Part shown: piece by piece, positions 6,876-10,069 of the stretch
Layout of the letters: the number at the start of each line of letters is the position of its first letter
Numbering within the stretch: the first letter of the stretch is position 1
Assembly: GCA_027066935.1 (NCBI GenBank)
Contig: JAMOMX010000273.1
Span: 1-10,069, forward strand
Length of the DNA stretch: 10,069 nt
Reading direction: 5' to 3'
From: Sulfurimonas sp.
GTDB taxonomy: Bacteria; Campylobacterota; Campylobacteria; Campylobacterales; Sulfurimonadaceae
Program-made: the position numbers and the translations under genes
The notes under the pieces: model-generated
Database searches by the model: none
What the model was told of the DNA's origin: nothing
What the model saw: the letters and a program-made list of their open reading frames with translations, nothing else

Positions 6876-7308
6876 TTGATCTTTTTATAATATCTCTAAT
6901 GCTTTTTACAAGAAGATTAAGTTTTTCATCTTGTATATCTATTGTGAAGTTGCCACTAGCTCTCTCCGGATAAACATCCTGAATATTTTTTTTTGCAATA
7001 ACTACTTTTTTAGGAGAATGTGTGACAAATGCTTTAATATCTTCTATAGTTATACCATCGCATTCACTAGGAGAGTGAAAATTTAAAGCGTTTTTAATAT
7101 TTTGTATATTATTATCAAACTCTTGTTTACCAGCAGGATGATTAAATACAAAAAATAGGGTATCTCCCTTAAAGTAAGAAAAATTTATCATCTTTTGAAC
7201 TGGAGGCACTAACAAAGACTGTATCTTTTTGATACATTTTACTTTAGATAGTTTAGAAAATTGAGGTTTATTTTGAATAATATTTATAATTTGCGAAGCA
7301 TTTTTCAT
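6862..7308 (-). CDS. DUF721/DciA-like protein
   Basis: This is a 148-residue basic, soluble protein. Residues about 15-78 fit the DUF721 (DciA) core: a helical stretch, then GDTLFFVFNHPAGKQEF and a helix IQNIKNALN, resembling the family's beta-strand, Ala/Glu helix and final IN/LN pattern. DciA proteins help load or operate the replicative helicase DnaB in bacteria lacking DnaC. Transfer of that role to this protein is uncertain, because family similarity is low and judged by eye. The C-terminal part (about 85-148) is lysine-rich and not recognised. The gene ends 14 bases inside uvrC, placing a putative replication factor and a repair nuclease in one transcript. There is no ribosome site before the ATG. 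A consensus extended -10 sits 6 bases upstream, so the mRNA may be leaderless. Confidence 0.75.
   Translation of the reverse strand: MKNASQIINIIQNKPQFSKLSKVKCIKKIQSLLVPPVQKMINFSYFKGDTLFFVFNHPAGKQEFDNNIQNIKNALNFHSPSECDGITIEDIKAFVTHSPKKVVIAKKNIQDVYPERASGNFTIDIQDEKLNLLVKSIRDIIKRSNDTN
7261..7290 (+). promoter_or_regulatory. Candidate promoter for the lipoprotein-nadB-nhaD operon
   Basis: TTGAGG (7261-7266) and a perfect TATAAT (7285-7290) are 18 bases apart on the plus strand, inside the 5' end of the DUF721 gene. The start would be near 7297. That excludes translation from the TTG at 7291 from this promoter and would favour the TTG at 7312, unless transcription begins further upstream. The region is AT-rich, so the match is suggestive only. 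Confidence 0.4.
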
Positions 7309-7473
7309 AAATTGATTATAGCACTGTTTTTATTAAGTTTTAGTGGGTGTGGAGTTAAAAAGCCACCATACTACCAAGGTAAGGCTCCAGTTTCAGATGA
7401 AAATGTGGAGTTTATCATTGTTGAACCAAAAGTAGATAAAAATATTGAACAAGAAGTAGAAGATGAGATATGA
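7291..7473 (+). CDS. Small LptM-like lipoprotein
   Basis: This is a 60-residue predicted lipoprotein. With the TTG start at 7291 it has a charged n-region (MRSIFHK), a hydrophobic core (LIIALFLLSF) and a lipobox SGC with lipidated C20. The sequence after it, CGVKKPPYY, closely resembles the CGLKGPLYF start of E. coli LptM (YifL), a short outer-membrane lipoprotein associated with LptD assembly. Family membership is likely but the function is inferred. The mature part is short, acidic and probably unstructured. The start is uncertain: TTG 7261 adds ten unlikely residues, and TTG 7312 removes the basic n-region but fits the candidate promoter better. No ribosome site is evident for any choice. 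The gene overlaps the divergent DUF721 gene at its 5' end and nadB by 11 bases at its 3' end. Confidence 0.75.
   Translation: MRSIFHKLIIALFLLSFSGCGVKKPPYYQGKAPVSDENVEFIIVEPKVDKNIEQEVEDEI
7315..7323 (-). promoter_or_regulatory. Extended -10 promoter for the DUF721-uvrC operon
   Basis: The minus strand reads TGCTATAAT, a perfect match to the extended -10 consensus TGnTATAAT. It is followed by six bases and then the ATG at 7308. Initiation at the usual 6-7 bases downstream would fall on or next to the start codon, predicting a leaderless message, which agrees with the missing ribosome site. Confidence 0.65.
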
Positions 7474-8914
7474 CACCATCATCATAGGTTCTGGTATTGC
7501 AGGTTTGTATGCCGCAATAAATATACCTAAAACGCAAAAAGTTTTATTGATAAATAAAAGGGAAAGTTTTAAGTGTAATAGTTTTTATGCACAAGGTGGT
7601 ATCGCTTTATCAAAAGATGAAGAAGATATTGCACTACATATAAAAGATACTAAAGATGCAGGAGCAGGGCTTTGTGATGATGAAGCTGTAGATATTTTAA
7701 CTAAATACTCAAAAGAAGCAATCAATGATTTAATAAATCGTGGATTTGAGTTTGATAAAAATGATGATGGGGAGTTGGCTTACACAAAAGAAGCAGCACA
7801 TTCAACCTCTAGAATTTTACATGCAGGTGGAGATGCAACAGGCAGGTATATGCACCATTTTTTATTGTCTCAAAACCCACACCCCATGCTTGGTGATACT
7901 AGAGTAGTTGATCTGCTTATAAAAGATGGCGAGTGTTATGGAGTTACAGTATTAGAGCATAGAGAGCTTAGAAATATATATGCAAAAAATGTAATTATTG
8001 CTAGTGGAGGAGTTGGTTCCTTGTATGAATACCATACAAACGCTCCTACAATTAGTGCAGATATGCAAGGTTTATGTATTTTAAAAGGTATAGAGTTAGA
8101 AAATATGGAGATGATGCAGTTTCATCCAACAGTATATGTAAACAACTCATACGCTCAAAAATTACTTTTAACAGAAGCTTTAAGGGGTGAAGGCGCTACC
8201 ATAGAGGACGAAGAGGGTAGAAGATTTTTATTTGATTATGATGAGAGAGGTGAACTTGCTTCAAGAGATATTGTCTCAAAAAGCATTTTTGATTACTCTC
8301 AAAAAACAGGTAGTAAAATCTATCTTAATATGGGAAATTTCGAGTATCAATTTTTTATAAAACGGTTTCCAAATATTTTTAATACACTTAAAAATTTAGG
8401 ATTTAATGCACCAGCTCAAAGAATACCTATCTCTCCAGCATTCCATTATGCCATTGGTGGTATTAAGACAGATTCTAAAGGGTTAGTTCCAAATGTTAAA
8501 AATCTTTACGCTATTGGTGAAGTTGCTTCAACTAGAGTTCATGGAGCAAATAGATTAGCATCAAATTCACTTTTAGAGGGTTTAGTTTTTGCTTTAAGAA
8601 CTGTAAATGATATTTTATCAAAAAAAGATGATTCCAAAAATAAAATTTTTTTAGAGTTTGAAGTTTTAGATGAGGTTATGAGTCTAAAGACAGATAAGGT
8701 AAAAAAGAATGAATTAAGAGAGATAATGTGGAAGAATGTGTCAATTGTTAGGAGTAAAAAGGGTTTAAATGGTGCTTTATCACAAGTTAATGTTATTCTT
8801 AAAGGAAATATTGGTAAACTGTTAAAATTTCGTTTGCTTACAGCAAGAGAGATTATTCTAGCAGCACTAGCTCGCAGAGAATCTGTTGGAGTTCATACAA
8901 TAATAGAGGAGTAA
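7463..8914 (+). CDS. nadB: L-aspartate oxidase
   Basis: NadB is a cytoplasmic flavoprotein that oxidises L-aspartate to iminoaspartate, which NadA condenses with dihydroxyacetone phosphate to make quinolinate for NAD. The N-terminus has the FAD-binding motif IIIGSGIAGLYAA (6-18), and FYAQGGIA follows. Residues corresponding to the E. coli active site are present: E110 (TKEAAHS), H221 (QFHPT), R268 (SRDIV), H328 (PAFHYAIGG) and R364 (HGANRLASNS). The HGANR and NSLLEGLVFA segments and the C-terminal helical domain (about 400-483) distinguish it within the fumarate reductase/succinate dehydrogenase family. At 483 residues it is shorter than the 540-residue E. coli enzyme, mainly at the C-terminus. 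The ATG at 7463 overlaps the lipoprotein gene by 11 bases and has the purine-rich AAGAAG 6 bases upstream. nadA and nadC are not in the window. Confidence 0.96.
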   Translation: MRYDTIIIGSGIAGLYAAINIPKTQKVLLINKRESFKCNSFYAQGGIALSKDEEDIALHIKDTKDAGAGLCDDEAVDILTKYSKEAINDLINRGFEFDKNDDGELAYTKEAAHSTSRILHAGGDATGRYMHHFLLSQNPHPMLGDTRVVDLLIKDGECYGVTVLEHRELRNIYAKNVIIASGGVGSLYEYHTNAPTISADMQGLCILKGIELENMEMMQFHPTVYVNNSYAQKLLLTEALRGEGATIEDEEGRRFLFDYDERGELASRDIVSKSIFDYSQKTGSKIYLNMGNFEYQFFIKRFPNIFNTLKNLGFNAPAQRIPISPAFHYAIGGIKTDSKGLVPNVKNLYAIGEVASTRVHGANRLASNSLLEGLVFALRTVNDILSKKDDSKNKIFLEFEVLDEVMSLKTDKVKKNELREIMWKNVSIVRSKKGLNGALSQVNVILKGNIGKLLKFRLLTAREIILAALARRESVGVHTIIEE

Positions 8915-8917
8915 AAA

Positions 8918-10069
8918 ATGATAAAAATTTTATTATTACTAGGTTTAACTAGTATAATTGCATTTGCAAGTGGCGGAGGTTTAGAGGGCACTCAAGCAGT
9001 AGATTTGGCGACTGAACCGTTTGGTTGGTTCTTGTTAGCAATATTTGTAGTAGGTTATTATTTTATTGCAGCAGAGGAAAAGTACCATATAAACAAGGCT
9101 AAACCTGCACTTTTTACAGGTACATTTATGTTTATGTTGCTTGGTGCATATTACGCATATAATGGGCTTGATTTTAGAGCTTTTGATACGGAAATAGCAC
9201 ACCTAATTTTAGAAATTGCGGAGATTTTCTTTTTCCTCTTTGTTGCCATGACATTTATAGAAGCTCTTATAGAAAGAAATGTTTTTGATGCTTTAAAAGA
9301 GAAACTTTTAAGAGCTGGATATAATTACAAACAACTTTTTTGGGTAACAGGCTTCTTGGCATTTTTTATCTCCCCTATTGCAGATAACTTAACAACAGCA
9401 CTTATCCTCTCAACTGTTCTAATAACAATAGAGAGAGAAAATAAAGCTTTTTTAGTCCCAGCAGCAATAAATATTGTTGTAGCAGCAAATGCTGGTGGTG
9501 CTTGGTCTCCATTTGGTGATATTACAACTTTAATGGCATGGTCAGCTGGTAAGGGAACATTTGTTGATTTCTTATTTCTTTTTCCTGCTTCTATTATTGG
9601 GTGGGGTATTACAGCTTTCTTGCTCTCTCGTTTTGTTCCAGAGGGGATACCAAAGAAACCAGAAAATACAAAAAAAGTCCATATTCACCGTGGCGGAAAG
9701 GTAATTATTTTTCTTGGTATCTTTACAATTGCTTGTGCAGTTTTAGGTAAACAGTTGATGCACCTACCTCCAATGTGGGGGATGTTATTTGGTCTTTCTC
9801 TTCTACAGCTTTATGCATATAGGCTTAAAAAATATCATGATAACGATATTGAGATATATAAATCTGTTTCAAAAATTGAAAATGATACATTGCTTTTCTT
9901 CTTTGGTATATTAGCGGCAGTTGGTGCGCTTCATTTTGCAGGTTTTTTAGGTCACGCAGCTAAGCTTTATGAGATGTTTGATCCAACTTATGTAAATATT
10001 GGTGTTGGTTTTCTCTCTGCACTTATTGATAATGTACCTGTTATGTCGGCCGTTCTTAAGGCATCACCA
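8918..10069 (+). CDS. nhaD: NhaD-type Na+/H+ antiporter (C-terminus cut by window edge)
   Basis: This inner-membrane antiporter exchanges Na+ (or Li+) for protons, keeping cytoplasmic sodium low and pH steady. 384 residues are visible and the frame is open at the right edge; family members are usually somewhat over 400 residues, so a modest piece is missing. The sequence is a series of hydrophobic segments starting with a signal-like helix (1-18). It has the characteristic ion-transporter motifs FISPIADNLTTALI (150-163; D156, N157), NAGGAWSPFGDITT (191-204) and SALIDNVPVMSAV (367-379; D371, N372), where conserved acidic and Asn residues sit within membrane segments. A strong AGAGGAG ribosome site (8905-8911) lies 6 bases before the ATG, overlapping the end of nadB; the genes are 3 bases apart. 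A role in marine or alkaline sodium balance is inferred. Confidence 0.94.
   Translation, partial: MIKILLLLGLTSIIAFASGGGLEGTQAVDLATEPFGWFLLAIFVVGYYFIAAEEKYHINKAKPALFTGTFMFMLLGAYYAYNGLDFRAFDTEIAHLILEIAEIFFFLFVAMTFIEALIERNVFDALKEKLLRAGYNYKQLFWVTGFLAFFISPIADNLTTALILSTVLITIERENKAFLVPAAINIVVAANAGGAWSPFGDITTLMAWSAGKGTFVDFLFLFPASIIGWGITAFLLSRFVPEGIPKKPENTKKVHIHRGGKVIIFLGIFTIACAVLGKQLMHLPPMWGMLFGLSLLQLYAYRLKKYHDNDIEIYKSVSKIENDTLLFFFGILAAVGALHFAGFLGHAAKLYEMFDPTYVNIGVGFLSALIDNVPVMSAVLKASP

Noticed and set aside
6779..6973. Plus-strand open frame of 64 codons
   Set aside because: It is antisense to the uvrC GIY-YIG region and the DUF721 gene end, with no support as a gene.
7221..7235. Hairpin GTATC-TTTTT-GATAC as a terminator or operator
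   Set aside because: It has only a 5-bp AT-rich stem, lies inside the DUF721 coding region and is not followed by a proper T tract.
7261..7290. Longer lipoprotein start at TTG 7261
   Set aside because: It adds ten residues before an already complete signal peptide, deepens the overlap with the DUF721 gene and has no ribosome site.

Overview
The window is AT-rich, densely coded DNA that looks like a chromosome segment of a Campylobacterota member, most likely a Sulfurimonas-like chemolithotroph. This placement is inferred from base composition, the style of the UvrC, NadB and NhaD proteins, the Aer-type stand-alone PAS protein and the abundance of phosphorelay proteins. No search was run. There are no RNA genes, insertion sequences, CRISPR arrays or gene-free stretches above 300 bases.

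Positions 1-7308 are all transcribed leftward. The order in the direction of transcription is a DUF721/DciA-like protein, uvrC, a stand-alone FAD-type PAS protein, a 566-residue Hpt phosphotransfer protein, and a large membrane-bound hybrid histidine kinase that runs off the left edge. The first two genes overlap by 14 bases. The last three are separated by only 9 and 3 bases and have good ribosome sites, so they form a signalling cassette. A candidate promoter lies in the 68-base gap between uvrC and the PAS gene. No response regulator with an output domain is visible, so the final target of the relay lies elsewhere.

Positions about 7291-10069 are transcribed rightward: a very small LptM-like lipoprotein, nadB (L-aspartate oxidase, first step of de novo NAD synthesis) and nhaD (Na+/H+ antiporter, cut by the right edge). 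The lipoprotein and nadB overlap by 11 bases, and nhaD starts 3 bases after nadB, so this is one operon. The two operons diverge from a compact region at about 7261-7323, where candidate promoters overlap head to head and the 5' ends of the genes overlap.

The most interesting part is the signalling cassette. The kinase has a NIT-type periplasmic sensor with an added Cys/His cluster, and it has one degenerate and one intact receiver domain. The Hpt protein has one intact Hpt domain and one that has lost its phospho-accepting histidine. These are joined by an acidic linker made of a 126-bp tandem repeat, and preceded by an unrecognised N-terminal domain with an HVH-x3-HVH cluster. The PAS protein is an Aer sensor domain without a signalling part.
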